Part shown: positions 8,078 through 19,039 of the stretch, piece by piece
Layout of the letters: every line of letters starts with the position of its first letter
Numbering within the stretch: position 1 is the first letter of the stretch
DNA from: Kovacikia minuta CCNUW1
Lineage (GTDB): Bacteria > Cyanobacteriota > Cyanobacteriia > Leptolyngbyales > Leptolyngbyaceae
Direction: 5' to 3'
DNA: 64,000 nucleotides
Assembly: GCF_020091585.1 (NCBI RefSeq)
Contig: NZ_CP083583.1
Coordinates: forward strand, 558,001 to 622,000
Notes under the pieces: generated by a model
The model's database searches: none
Seen by the model: only the letters and a program-made list of their open reading frames with translations
Told to the model about the DNA's origin: nothing
Translations under genes and position numbers: made by a program

Positions 8078-8328
8078 GGCGCGGATGGGGAGGTGTTTGT
8101 GAACAAAACCCAGTTTGAACCGCTTGATCACCTGATAAGTCGGCACTTACAGCGATCGTGGAGTGAATCTCGATCCGCGCAAGTGCTCAAACGGTTACCC
8201 GGATTAGAATCTGGCTTAAATCCTTTGGTCAGCTTCTTGAAGTCTCACGGGGATAAATGCTATGATCAAACCGATCCGCGCTATTGAACCTTGAAAACCA
8301 CATATATCCATACTTCCAGGTTCCCGCC
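8078..8328 (+). promoter_or_regulatory. CRISPR leader region
   Basis: The 250 bases between cas2 and the first repeat hold no gene I can support. The last part, GATCCGCGCTATTGAACC followed by TTGAAAACCACATATA, resembles the leader end seen beside other cyanobacterial arrays (a CTTGAAAA stretch 20-40 bases before the first repeat). GATCCGCG occurs twice (about 8171 and 8273). The array promoter is expected here, reading toward the array. Confidence 0.6.
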
Positions 8329-9448
8329 GTCACAAAACCCCTAAATCCCTCACAGGGATTGAAACCTGGCTCTCTCACGAAATCAGCCAGAATTTTGGAA
8401 GTCACAAAACCCCTAAATCCCTCACAGGGATTGAAACTACGAATCGCAGTTGATTTGTCGCCGCCGTAGACGTCACAAAACCCCTAAATCCCTCACAGGG
8501 ATTGAAACGCCCACCAATTACCGTTTCCAAATCCCATTTGCTGCGGGCACAAAACCCCTAAATCCCTCACAGGGATTGAAACTGTACCTAAGTCAATCTC
8601 CGTCGGGTCCAATTTCGTCACAAAACCCCTAAATCCCTCACAGGGATTGAAACAACACTGAACCTACATGGTTGTCAGGCTATCCTCTGTCACAAAACCC
8701 CTAAATCCCTCACAGGGATTGAAACTCAAGAATCGGCAAATAAGCAGCGATCGCCTTGGAAGTCACAAAACCCCTAAATCCCTCACAGGGATTGAAACAA
8801 AGTTATTTTAGCCGATGTTGAAACATCAACGTCGGGTCACAAAACCCCTAAATCCCTCACAGGGATTGAAACTTGCTGATAATCTCCTTGAGTTGTGGAT
8901 ACTCTCGTCACAAAACCCCTAAATCCCTCACAGGGATTGAAACCATCTAGCGCGTAGGTGTCAACCTGGCGAGGAAACGGTCACAAAACCCCTAAATCCC
9001 TCACAGGGATTGAAACCATGTACCCACATTCTTTCCAAGCTCTCAAATATGTCACAAAACCCCTAAATCCCTCACAGGGATTGAAACTTGCCCAATCACT
9101 TATTGCGGCTCTTGCCTCAGCTGTCACAAAACCCCTAAATCCCTCACAGGGATTGAAACTGAAATAACTGCTTCTGGTTGCACTTCACGCGGCCAAGTCA
9201 CAAAACCCCTAAATCCCTCACAGGGATTGAAACACATTGCAATAGCAGCTTATCGACATCCATTCGGGGTCACAAAACCCCTAAATCCCTCACAGGGATT
9301 GAAACTTATGACCAACTGGTGTCGCACCCATTTTGGAAAGGTCACAAAACCCCTAAATCCCTCACAGGGATTGAAACATAGAATCCGGTAGCAAGCCCAG
9401 GCTGAATATCAGTCACAAAACCCCTAAATCCCTCACAGGGATTGAAAC
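8329..9448 (+). CRISPR. CRISPR array, 16 repeats of 37 bp, 15 spacers of 34-37 bp
   Basis: Repeats start GTCACAAAAC and end GATTGAAAC, the common cyanobacterial 3' handle; the centre contains an imperfect inverted pair, AATCCCT and AGGGATT, that can form the Cas6 stem. Repeat starts: 8329, 8401, 8472, 8546, 8617, 8689, 8762, 8836, 8907, 8980, 9051, 9123, 9197, 9269, 9341, 9412. The repeat at 8546 has G instead of T at position 2. All others, including the distal one, look identical. Spacers are all different. The spacer at 8726-8761 contains a HIP1 octamer, so its source probably was a cyanobacterial replicon or phage. New spacers enter at the cas2-proximal end. Confidence 0.98.
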
Positions 9449-9687
9449 GGAGCAAACTAAGGATGCTGGATCAGTCGCTTCAAGAGTGGTTGGAACGGTT
9501 GAAGCAAAAGGTTGAAGCCGCTACCTAATTATGCTTGGAACGGGCTGGAGAACGGTGATTGATGGATTGCTCACCAGGGCTGACCTTGATGGAGCAGCAC
9601 AGCAGAATTGAACGATCGCGTTACGCTTAAACCGATCGATATTAGAAGGCTGCTAACAGAACTCACTGAAATTCTAGGGTTTTGGCT
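9449..9687. other. Region behind the CRISPR array without a clear gene
   Basis: A 21-codon frame (9463-9528, ending LKQKVEAAT) reads like the tail of a truncated gene and begins right behind the last repeat. I cannot name it. A second short frame follows at 9608. Nothing else is recognisable up to the transporter gene. Confidence 0.3.
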
Positions 9688-10143
9688 TTACCGCTTTGTG
9701 TACGCAATTAACGAAACACCCAAAAACACAATGACAACTCCGGCAACTCGTGCTGGGCTTGCAGGATATTTTGCTAACCCGATCGCCCCGAAGTGATCTA
9801 GAAACAGTGCCGCAACCATCTGCCCTGCAAACGTTAGCGCCAGCGTCAGTGTGGCTCCAATTTTCAACGTGGCGACAATGGTTGACCAAACATACAACGT
9901 GCCCAAACACCCGCCCGTCCACATCCACCAAGAGGTTTGAGAAAGAGCGGTTGCAGTAGGCAGCGGATACCGCGCAACGAAGCAAATAAACAGTGCTGTT
10001 AACGTTCCCGCGAGATAGGAGACAAAAGTAACTTGCATTGGCGCACCAATATAGCGCCGCAGCACCGTGTTGAGAGCGACTTGCACAGGGATAAAAGCAC
10101 CACCAGCAAGTGCCGCCAGAAGATAAAACATTCGTCCGTTCAT
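9688..10143 (-). CDS. YdcZ-type (DUF606) DMT-superfamily transporter
   Basis: A ~151-residue protein with five hydrophobic segments, beginning NGRMFYLLAALAGGAFIPVQ and ending VVIVFLGVSLIAYTKR; size and pattern fit the DUF606/YdcZ half-size drug/metabolite transporters. I prefer the ATG at 10143, which has GGGG at a good distance; an in-frame ATG at 10155 lies directly beside the operator. It is divergent from a marR gene with three shared palindromes, so it is probably the regulated efflux or uptake partner of that repressor. The substrate is unknown. Confidence 0.75.
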   Translation of the reverse strand: MNGRMFYLLAALAGGAFIPVQVALNTVLRRYIGAPMQVTFVSYLAGTLTALFICFVARYPLPTATALSQTSWWMWTGGCLGTLYVWSTIVATLKIGATLTLALTFAGQMVAALFLDHFGAIGLAKYPASPARVAGVVIVFLGVSLIAYTKR

Positions 10144-10157
10144 ATCAAACCCCATTT

Positions 10158-10214
10158 ATCTTGATGTCAAGATACTTGATGTCAAGATTATAGCTTTTAT
10201 TTTGATGTCAAGAT
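10158..10214. promoter_or_regulatory. Three MarR-type operators between transporter and marR
   Basis: ATCTTGATGTCAAGAT at 10158-10173 is a 7-2-7 palindrome. It recurs with one weaker half at 10173-10188 (ACTTGATGTCAAGAT) and at 10199-10214 (ATTTTGATGTCAAGAT). The motif is of the kind bound by MarR dimers. The sites cover the region where both divergent promoters must lie, implying repression of the transporter and autorepression. Confidence 0.8.
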
Positions 10215-10251
10215 ATCTAAGGTCAAGGAATTTAGATGAGTGGGCTGAAGG

Positions 10252-10743
10252 ATGGAGTTTGATCCAGTCGATAAGATTTTGGCGCAATGGCAACAGGAAC
10301 GCCCTGACCTGGACGTATCACCAATGGGTATCATTGGGCGGGTGACCCGACTAGCCAGACACTTAGAACAAGCCCTCCAGGAGACATTTTCAGAATTTGG
10401 CTTAACCGCTGGAGAATTTGACGTGTTAGCAACTCTTCGCCGTTCTGGTCGTCCTTACCAGCTTTCACCTACCGAGTTGTTTAACACCCTGATGGTCTCA
10501 TCCGGTACAATGACGCATCGCATTGATCGCCTGGAACAAGCGGAACTCGTTCAGCGTATTCCCGATCCCAGTGACCGTCGGGGGACACAAATTAAATTAA
10601 CGGACAAAGGTTTTGACGTAATTGAAAAAGCAGTTGAAGCGCATGTGAACAATGAACATCGTATTCTCAACGGTTTAGAGGTGTCGGAGCGTGAAGTTCT
10701 GATTCAGTTACTCCGTAAGTTTCTGGTGTCGTTTGAGAAATAA
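10252..10743 (+). CDS. MarR-family transcriptional regulator
   Basis: A 163-residue winged-helix regulator. The recognition region is YQLSPTELFNTLMVSSGTMT (about 80-99) followed by HRIDRLEQAELVQR and the wing DPSDRRGTQIKLTDKG, the most conserved MarR stretch. N- and C-terminal helices for dimerisation are present. Starts at ATG with GAAGG upstream. Probably binds the three palindromes in the divergent intergenic region and responds to a small ligand. Confidence 0.9.
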   Translation: MEFDPVDKILAQWQQERPDLDVSPMGIIGRVTRLARHLEQALQETFSEFGLTAGEFDVLATLRRSGRPYQLSPTELFNTLMVSSGTMTHRIDRLEQAELVQRIPDPSDRRGTQIKLTDKGFDVIEKAVEAHVNNEHRILNGLEVSEREVLIQLLRKFLVSFEK

Positions 10744-11062
10744 TTTAAGGGTGCTCAAAACCATGAATGGCGATCGTATTACAGCGGTTTTCAGATCAGT
10801 CAGCCACAGTCTCGTGAAGTGGGGTGTAGGGTGTGGGGTGTGGGGTGTGGGGTGTGGTTAATCCAAATGAAACTGGCTGTAATTTGAATAAATCGTCTCT
10901 TAAGGGATAGATACGATCCGGTTGGATGGGCTGTCAGAGTTATTGATTGTTGAGCAATCGATCGTGCTCTGCCCTAATTCGTTTGAACCATTCAAATGCT
11001 ACGCCCCTACAGGCATCTACCCTATTCTCAATTTAATTGGGTATGACTTTAGCGATCGTTCC
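10744..11062. other. Intergenic region with GTGGGGT tandem repeats
   Basis: About 319 bases without a gene. At 10817-10858 there are five to six degenerate copies of GTGGGGT/GTGTAGG. Next to them lies AATCCAAATGAAACTGGC (about 10860), whose reverse complement recurs with few changes at 19139-19160, a short dispersed repeat. The rest shows nothing recognisable. Confidence 0.6.
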
Positions 11063-12364
11063 TTAAATTAGTGGAAAAGATTTTTCGATCGGGGTTTTAG
11101 TGATGGTCAGTTCGAGTTTTTTGATCACTGCGACGGCATTTGCAACTCCATCTTCAGTCCAAATTTTTGCGCCTAGGTCTGCTGCCCGCTGACGCATTGC
11201 GCGATCGCCCACTGCCGTTTGCATCGCCTGTGCCAACCGTTCAGCCGTAAGCTGTTTGCGTGGAATGGGGGCTGTTCCCACGCCCAAGTCTGCCACCCGT
11301 TGCCCCCAAAAGCCCTGATCACCAAAAAACGGAATAATCACCGTCGGAACGCCTGCCCGCAACCCTGCGGCGGTTGTGCCTGCACCGCCATGATGAACCA
11401 CTGCCGCAACTCGTGGAAATAGCCACGTATGGGGAACCGACTTCACGAGAAAAGCATGATCTGGCAGTTTAGCGGTTCGCATTCCACTCCAGCCAGCCGA
11501 CAAAATCGCTCGTTGTCCCGTCTTCTCAAGCGCTTGCAAAACCAGATCGGCAGTTTCTTCAGGATTGCGATTGCCCATACTACCAAACCCGATATAAATC
11601 GGTGGTGAACCTGCCTGCAAAAAGTTTTCCAGGTCTGAAGGCGGAGTCCAACTGGGTGCTGTCTCTAAAAACCAGTAGCCTGTGACAAAAGTGTTTCGCC
11701 AATCCGACGGTTGAGCAATCACAGCAGGGCTGAACCCATAGAGGGTGGGCAAACGATGCAGATAGGGGGACTGGTGGGGACCGAAAAACGAAGCTGGGGG
11801 TAAGTTGAGAACGTGCTGACGGGCAGCGGTATCGCCAGCACGGGAGCCTTGCCAGATGATTTGACGCAGCGCTTGATGGGACAACCAATTGACTGCACCT
11901 CCCCAACGGTTGAGAGACTGCGGAAACAAGATTCCCGGAAATGTTTGGGTAGGCGTAAAGGGAAATACAAACGCTGGCAGCAGGGGAATTTCTAGCTTTT
12001 CTGCGATCGCTAATGTCAGATAAAGCCCTCCAACTCCTGCGATCAGTAAATCCATTCCTCGACAAGCCTCTAACCCTGCCTGTGCCCATCGGATTGCAAC
12101 CTGTTTGCTTTCTTTTGCTGTGCGGAGGGTCAGCGTAATAAAATTCCCTTTCTCAGTAAGTTCGCGCATTTCTGGCGTTTCAATCAGTTCTTGCACATTT
12201 CCCTGCATGGGGTAGAACTCCAGCCCGTGAGCAGTGACCAGTTCCTCAAAGTTTTCATGGGTCAATAGGCGAACCTGATAGCCCACTGCTCTTAGACCTT
12301 TCCCCAGTGCAATATAGGGCTGCACATCTCCCTGACTCCCCAGTGCAATAATGGCGATACGCAT
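11063..12364 (-). CDS. UGT-like glycosyltransferase (GT1, MGT/sterol glucosyltransferase type)
   Basis: A 433-residue GT-B enzyme. The N-terminus MRIAIIALGSQGDVQPYIAL is the typical start of the family; the C-terminal donor-binding part has IGFGSMG, VPHTWLFPRVAAVVHHGGAG and GVPTVIIPFFGDQ. The His-Gly-Gly segment contacts the nucleotide sugar. The start is placed at the ATG beginning MRIAII, with GGAGG nine bases upstream; the frame is open 20 codons further but that part carries no family match and runs into the operators. The acceptor is unknown (sterol, carotenoid, macrolide or xenobiotic). Divergent from a tetR gene. Confidence 0.88.
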   Translation of the reverse strand: MRIAIIALGSQGDVQPYIALGKGLRAVGYQVRLLTHENFEELVTAHGLEFYPMQGNVQELIETPEMRELTEKGNFITLTLRTAKESKQVAIRWAQAGLEACRGMDLLIAGVGGLYLTLAIAEKLEIPLLPAFVFPFTPTQTFPGILFPQSLNRWGGAVNWLSHQALRQIIWQGSRAGDTAARQHVLNLPPASFFGPHQSPYLHRLPTLYGFSPAVIAQPSDWRNTFVTGYWFLETAPSWTPPSDLENFLQAGSPPIYIGFGSMGNRNPEETADLVLQALEKTGQRAILSAGWSGMRTAKLPDHAFLVKSVPHTWLFPRVAAVVHHGGAGTTAAGLRAGVPTVIIPFFGDQGFWGQRVADLGVGTAPIPRKQLTAERLAQAMQTAVGDRAMRQRAADLGAKIWTEDGVANAVAVIKKLELTITKTPIEKSFPLI

Positions 12365-12409
12365 CGCGGCTGCCTCCGATTTGATGGACTGGCGCTTATG
12401 AACCATGAA

Positions 12410-12457
12410 TGACATTTGTGTCACTTTGACGATAGCGTCATTTTGATGGAAGTGTCA
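12410..12457. promoter_or_regulatory. Three 14-bp palindromic operators in 17-bp phase
   Basis: TGACATTTGTGTCA (12410-12423), TGACGATAGCGTCA (12427-12440) and the weaker TGATGGAAGTGTCA (12444-12457) follow each other at exactly 17 bp. They sit between the glycosyltransferase and tetR starts and are the obvious binding sites for the TetR protein. Confidence 0.8.
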
Positions 12458-12529
12458 AGAACGAGTATGCTAGGGTCGGTATTGTTCAGCAGCAGCTTCA
12501 TGAAGCCCTCTCGTCGAGCCTCTATTGGT

Positions 12530-13132
12530 ATGGAAAAACGGGAACGGACGCGATCGCATTTAATCGAGTCCGCCTATCGGGTTTTTGCGCGTAAGGAAAC
12601 GGATGCGGTCACCATTGATGACATCATTGCTGAGGCAGGGGTTGCCAGGGGAACCTTTTACAACTATTTCCAAACGCGCGAGGATGTATTGAGAGCCGTT
12701 GCCGCATCGCTAAGTGATGAGATGAATCAAAAGATTTGGGCGCAATACGCGCCGATCCAAGATCCGGCTGAACGAATGGCGATCGGCTTGCGTCAGTTTC
12801 TCCACCAAGCCATGCGAGATGCAACCTGGGGTTGGGTAATTGTCCGGATTGGCTTAGTGGCAGCCCCGTTGAGTGAAACGATCGAACGGGGTTTGATGTC
12901 AGATTTGGAAGCGGGAATCCGATTGAAGCGGTTTCAGGTGGAGAGTACCCAAGCCGCGATCGATCTGGTTTTAGGAACCGCACTCATGGCAACACGGACC
13001 ATTCTAGAAGAACATCGCGAATCCCACTATCCAGAACAGGTAACGAAGTTAATTCTCAAATCTTTGGGAGTTGATAGTGATGATGCAAATGCAATTGCAT
13101 TCAAAGTCTTGGAACCATTTCCAGAAGCATAA
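12530..13132 (+). CDS. TetR-family transcriptional regulator
   Basis: About 200 residues. The helix-turn-helix is clear: IDDIIAEAGVARGTFYNYFQTREDVL, preceded by RSHLIESAYRVFARKETDAVT. The C-terminal ligand and dimer domain shows the TetR-C length without a known subfamily mark. The frame is open upstream to 12416, but that would place codons inside the operators; I choose the ATG of MEKRERTR, which aligns with the family start. The ATG at 12500 is possible. It probably represses the divergent glycosyltransferase and itself. Confidence 0.88.
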   Translation: MEKRERTRSHLIESAYRVFARKETDAVTIDDIIAEAGVARGTFYNYFQTREDVLRAVAASLSDEMNQKIWAQYAPIQDPAERMAIGLRQFLHQAMRDATWGWVIVRIGLVAAPLSETIERGLMSDLEAGIRLKRFQVESTQAAIDLVLGTALMATRTILEEHRESHYPEQVTKLILKSLGVDSDDANAIAFKVLEPFPEA

Positions 13133-13221
13133 TAATCCCAGGGCGATCACTCCTTTTACTTTCCCCATAGAAACCTCCTATTCTAAATAACTCTCGGTTG
13201 CCTGAACTACCAAACCCACCC

Positions 13222-13635
13222 ATGCTAAAGATTACCAACCGCACCGCTATCCCCCTCAGTGACATCGAATTTAGTGCCATTCGCTCTCAGGGAGCAGGTG
13301 GACAAAACGTTAATAAAGTTGCCACCGCTATCCATTTGCGCTTCGATATTAATGCCTCGTCTCTCTCACCGATTTATAAAGAGCGCCTGCTGAATCTGGG
13401 CGATAGCCGCATTACCAAAGATGGCATCATCATCATCAAAGCCCAACAACATCGTACCCAGGAACAAAACAAAGAAGATGCACTCAACCGTCTCCAGGAG
13501 TTACTCCAAAGTGTGACGGTCACTCCCAAAAAGCGCAAACCCACGAAGCCCTCCCGCAGTGCCAGGAAAAAACGACTCGACAGCAAAACCAAACGCGCTC
13601 AGCTCAAAAGCCTCCGAGGAAACGTGAAAGAGTGA
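13222..13635 (+). CDS. arfB: Alternative ribosome-rescue factor ArfB (YaeJ)
   Basis: A 137-residue peptidyl-tRNA hydrolase with the release-factor motif GGQ in RSQGAGGQNVNKVATAI. A long basic C-terminal tail (KKRKPTKPSRSARKKRLDSKTK) is the part that enters the empty mRNA channel of stalled ribosomes in ArfB. The start ATG is chosen because the family begins M-L-K-I-T; a TTG 24 bases upstream is in frame. Single gene, no operon partner. Confidence 0.92.
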   Translation: MLKITNRTAIPLSDIEFSAIRSQGAGGQNVNKVATAIHLRFDINASSLSPIYKERLLNLGDSRITKDGIIIIKAQQHRTQEQNKEDALNRLQELLQSVTVTPKKRKPTKPSRSARKKRLDSKTKRAQLKSLRGNVKE

Positions 13636-13717
13636 CCAGCAGCTTGCTTTTGCCCCCTCATCATTATTGAGAAAACGGAGTCAAGCACTCCTGCACCTAA
13701 TAACTAGAGATCGCCCC

Positions 13718-13894
13718 ATGAGCACTGATTTAGCACTCGGAGAATACTTTCACCCGGAAGGGTATCTGGAATATGTCAATACGCTGCCATTTTTGGGACG
13801 GTTGAATTGTGCTATACAGGCGATCGTAGCGGGCAGTGGTCTTTTAAGGAATGATGGAGGAAAAGCCACGCAGTGTCAGAAGTTCATGCATTGA
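13718..13894 (+). CDS. Short ORF, possibly the 5' end of a truncated gene
   Basis: A 58-codon frame beginning MSTDLALGEYFHPEGYLEYV and continuing NTLPFLGRLNCAIQAIV. Composition is protein-like up to about residue 43 and then runs into the end of a transposase remnant on the other strand, which suggests a gene whose 3' part was lost when the element arrived. I do not recognise the family. Confidence 0.3.
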   Translation: MSTDLALGEYFHPEGYLEYVNTLPFLGRLNCAIQAIVAGSGLLRNDGGKATQCQKFMH

Positions 13895-14119
13895 AACTGG
13901 GCGCGAACAAAACCCCATCGCCATCGCTGGCGTTGTCCCTTTGGCTAACCCCCAGTGGGGACGAACCCAATTGTGAACCAATCGCTGCACATCCAACACA
14001 CGTTGGAGCATCCTATCAGGCGATCGCTGGGGATAAATACGCCGTTGGCAAAATGGTGGGTTGAGCCTTGGACGCTTTGATCCCTCAATCAGATGAGATA
14101 GAGTTTTATGCATTAGCAA
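13844..14119 (-). pseudogene. C-terminal remnant of an IS transposase
   Basis: The minus strand encodes RVLDVQRLVHNWVRPHWG followed by KGTTPAMAMGFCSRPVS and a short tail. This is the C-terminal end common in a group of cyanobacterial DDE transposases (HNxxRPHWGLxKGTTPAMAMG). Only the last ~60 residues are recognisable; the catalytic domain is gone. No terminal repeats were found. Confidence 0.6.
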
Positions 14120-14161
14120 TGATTCAATGTTCTCTTCCTGACCCGGTTTGCAGTCTCCCGA

Positions 14162-15625
14162 ATGGACTTAACGATTACCCTCGATCGCCATTCCTCCCTG
14201 CCGCTCCATCAGCAGGTATATGAAGAATTGCGACGGGCGATTCTCACGAGGCGATTACTTCCGGGTCAAAAAGTTCCCTCCACCCGTGCACTTGCCGATA
14301 CGCTTCAGGTTTCTCGTGCCACCATTACCCAAAGCTACGATCGCCTCCTGAGTGAAGGCTACCTCGAAACCCTTGTTGGTTCTGGAACCTATGTCTGTGT
14401 TCAACTTCCCGATGACTTGCTGCACTCCACCCCTGTTGCTGTAGCAACCAATTCCCAGCCCCTAAGGGTTCAACTGTCGGACTATGGCGATCGCCTGGGT
14501 CAAACTCTATTTGCCTTGCAACCCAGCCCTATGCAGCCCATCAGCTTCCGCTACGGTCAGCCCGCCCTCCAGCATTTTCCCATCGCCCTCTGGCGCAAAT
14601 TGCTATCGCGGTATTGTCTGGCAAACTCCGACTGGTTAGATTACGGCACCGATTTTCAAGGTTACCGACCCTTACGACAGGCGATCGCAAATTATCTGGG
14701 ACGGGCGCGGGCAGTACGGTGTCATCCAGACCAACTGATTCTCACCAATGGCACCCAGCAAGCCCTGGATCTGGTGATGCGATTGTTGATCAATCCAGGC
14801 GATCGCATCGGTATAGAAGACCCCGGCTATCTGAGTGCCCGGCGGATTTTTCACAGTCATGGTGCAGGAATTGTCCCCATTCCCGTAGATGAAGCGGGCG
14901 TAATCGTGGAAAAACTCGCCCATTTGGACGCTAATTCCCTGCGCTTGGTTTACGTCACCCCATCCCATCAATTTCCCACCGGCTCCATTTTGTCCCTGTC
15001 CCGTCGCCTGGAATTACTCGCGTGGGCACAGCAGCACCCCTGCCTGATTTTGGAGGATGACTACGACAGCGAATATCGCTATCAAGACCGCCCCATTCCC
15101 GCTTTGCAGGGATTAGACCAGAACCATTCGGTGATCTACATAGGAACTTTCTCGAAAGTCCTGTTTCCGTCCCTCCGCATTGGCTATTTAGTTGTTCCTC
15201 CCGACCTGGTGTCCTTGTTTGCTCAAGCCAAGTGGCTCAGCGATCGCCAACTCCCTACTCTCGAACAACAAGTTCTCACCGAGTTTATTGAAGCTGGACA
15301 CCTGGAGAGCCATATTCGTAAAATGCGATCGCACTACGACCAACTGCGGCAAACATTAGTGCAGGCATTGAAGCAGCATTTCAGGGAACGGGTGATGATT
15401 TTTGGCGAGAAAGCAGGTATTCATGTCATGGTAAAGCTCCGCACCTGTTGGAGCGATACAGAAGTCATCGAACGCGCTGCGAACGTTGGAGTGGGGTTAA
15501 TGTCAGCTCAGCTCCACTATTTCAACCCCTGCGATCGGGGAGAGTTTATCTTTGGTTATGGAGACCTGGACGAAGCGCAAATTGTGGAGGGGATCGATTG
15601 CCTGGCTCAAGTCCTAGGAACTTAG
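14162..15625 (+). CDS. MocR/PdxR-type regulator (GntR HTH fused to aminotransferase fold)
   Basis: A 487-residue chimera. Residues 1-80 are a GntR winged helix (LHQQVYEELRRAILTRRLLP, STRALADTLQVSRATITQSY). Residues ~110-480 are a fold-type I aminotransferase: YGTDFQGYRPLRQAIANYL, TNGTQQALDLV, LEDDYDSEYR and the PLP lysine K332 in GTFSKVLFPSLRIGY. Such proteins sense PLP or amino compounds and control vitamin B6, GABA or related genes. The target is not evident because neither neighbour is a vitamin B6 gene; the regulator may be autoregulated. Confidence 0.9.
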   Translation: MDLTITLDRHSSLPLHQQVYEELRRAILTRRLLPGQKVPSTRALADTLQVSRATITQSYDRLLSEGYLETLVGSGTYVCVQLPDDLLHSTPVAVATNSQPLRVQLSDYGDRLGQTLFALQPSPMQPISFRYGQPALQHFPIALWRKLLSRYCLANSDWLDYGTDFQGYRPLRQAIANYLGRARAVRCHPDQLILTNGTQQALDLVMRLLINPGDRIGIEDPGYLSARRIFHSHGAGIVPIPVDEAGVIVEKLAHLDANSLRLVYVTPSHQFPTGSILSLSRRLELLAWAQQHPCLILEDDYDSEYRYQDRPIPALQGLDQNHSVIYIGTFSKVLFPSLRIGYLVVPPDLVSLFAQAKWLSDRQLPTLEQQVLTEFIEAGHLESHIRKMRSHYDQLRQTLVQALKQHFRERVMIFGEKAGIHVMVKLRTCWSDTEVIERAANVGVGLMSAQLHYFNPCDRGEFIFGYGDLDEAQIVEGIDCLAQVLGT

Positions 15626-15630
15626 GGGGT

Positions 15631-15660
15631 TAAAACATGGGCAGTGGTTGGGATGTTTTA
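15631..15660 (+). terminator. Possible terminator hairpin after the MocR gene
   Basis: TAAAACAT at 15631 and ATGTTTTA at 15653 form an 8-bp stem with a GC-rich loop six bases behind the stop codon. There is no strong T run, so this is a weak call. Confidence 0.35.
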
Positions 15661-15820
15661 GTCGTAAGGGCTGGGCATGCGGCAGATAGGCTTGCGGCGA
15701 TGACAAAGGTTTTTGCCCGCATGCCAGGTCGCTACAAGGGACCGACTTTATTTTGTGCTTGTTCCTAAGTGATACGCTCAAGTAAGATCTAGGTGACTGG
15801 AATTTATTGTCGGAAATCTC

Positions 15821-16318
15821 ATGCTTAAACCAATGATTGGCGGGATAGTTGGGGCGTTGTTGTACTTTCCCCCCGTGGCCGCTCAACCCCAGGTAGCGCA
15901 GCTAAATCCTCAAATATTATCTCAAATCTTTGCTCCTAAAGGGTCGGAGGAGGCAATTAGTCCACTGGAGATCCAACAGTTTGCCCAGGCTTTGAAGCAG
16001 TTAAAGAAAGTTGAGATGGAAACTCAAGGAAAAATGGTTGAGGCACTGAAAGAAGAAAATTTATCGCCTCAACGGTTTCAGGAAATTGGGCAACGACGGA
16101 ACAATCCAGATGCTCCGGTGTCAACTGAGATAACTCCTGCTGAGCAGGAGCGCTTTGACAAAGCTTTGGCAAAAATGCAGACGATTCAAGAAGAATCCAT
16201 CCCAAAGCAGCGTCGGGCTATTACTTTGCAAGGGTTGACCGTGGAACGGTTTAGTCAAATTGGGCAGGCGGTGAATAAAAGCCCTGCTTTGAAGCAACAA
16301 GTGCAGAACAGCTTTTGA
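15821..16318 (+). CDS. Exported DUF4168-domain protein
   Basis: A 165-residue protein with a short signal peptide (KPMIGGIVGALLYFPPVAAQ) and then a helical, Gln/Glu-rich body. Two repeats of the type LSPQRFQEIGQ and LTVERFSQIGQ mark the DUF4168 domain, which is frequent in cyanobacteria and of unknown function. Location is probably periplasmic. It stands alone between the MocR gene and katG. Confidence 0.75.
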   Translation: MLKPMIGGIVGALLYFPPVAAQPQVAQLNPQILSQIFAPKGSEEAISPLEIQQFAQALKQLKKVEMETQGKMVEALKEENLSPQRFQEIGQRRNNPDAPVSTEITPAEQERFDKALAKMQTIQEESIPKQRRAITLQGLTVERFSQIGQAVNKSPALKQQVQNSF

Positions 16319-16497
16319 TCGGTTTCAGCGAAAGTTATTAACCTGCCAACAAAAGATCGGATCTTCACGCGTAGGGTGCTGTTAGCGTCAGCGTAACGCA
16401 CTGAAACCAAGGTAAACACGCAATCCGGTTGTCACTGCCAAATCGGTATAAACAAAGGTTGCCGGGTTAATAGAATGCGACCAACAGAGAGCAGCGA

Positions 16498-16532
16498 GGG
16501 CGGCGTTTCTAACTTATTTAGAAACGCCGCCC
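16498..16532. terminator. Perfect 15-bp hairpin
   Basis: GGGCGGCGTTTCTAA (16498-16512) and its exact complement (16518-16532) are separated by five bases. It lies between the convergent DUF4168 gene and katG and can act as a terminator, or it is a short repeat element. No U tract follows. Confidence 0.6.
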
Positions 16533-16584
16533 TTAGGTTTGTCGCTGGCTTCTACCCGCATTCAGGCGTGCCGCAAGTTAGGGT

Positions 16585-16622
16585 AGCGTCAACTTCTCAT
16601 CAGGTAATCAGAAGTTGACGCT
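16585..16622 (-). terminator. Hairpin directly behind katG
   Basis: AGCGTCAACTTCT (16585-16597) pairs with AGAAGTTGACGCT (16610-16622), a perfect 13-bp stem with a 12-base loop, four bases past the katG stop. It is a likely katG terminator although the T run is missing. Confidence 0.6.
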
Positions 16623-16626
16623 AGGC

Positions 16627-18861
<2,235 letters not shown>

Positions 18862-18920
18862 CTATCAAGTATCATCGTGAGGATTTTTGATGTACAGCAG
18901 GTACTGCAAACAAATAGCAC

Positions 18921-18945
18921 ATCGATAATTATTGGGATAATCGAT
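18921..18945. promoter_or_regulatory. Possible Fur/PerR-type palindrome upstream of katG
   Basis: ATCGATAAT and ATAATCGAT face each other around seven bases, about 70-90 bp upstream of the katG start. The AT-rich inverted repeat is in the style of Fur/PerR boxes and fits a peroxide-response gene, but it does not match a strict consensus. Confidence 0.35.
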
Positions 18946-19039
18946 GGGCAATATAATTGACCGAAAATATAATTATCTTTGGAATTCGAAACAAGGATTT
19001 GTGATTCGAAATAATTGGTTATACCAATAACCTATAGCC

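Noticed and set aside
8093-8287. 64-codon ORF between cas2 and the array
   Set aside because: Lies in the leader, has no ribosome site and no protein-like pattern.
8284-9381. Several short ORFs with a repeated KPLNPSQGLK / HKTPKSLTGIE peptide
   Set aside because: They are translations of the CRISPR repeats and spacers, not genes.
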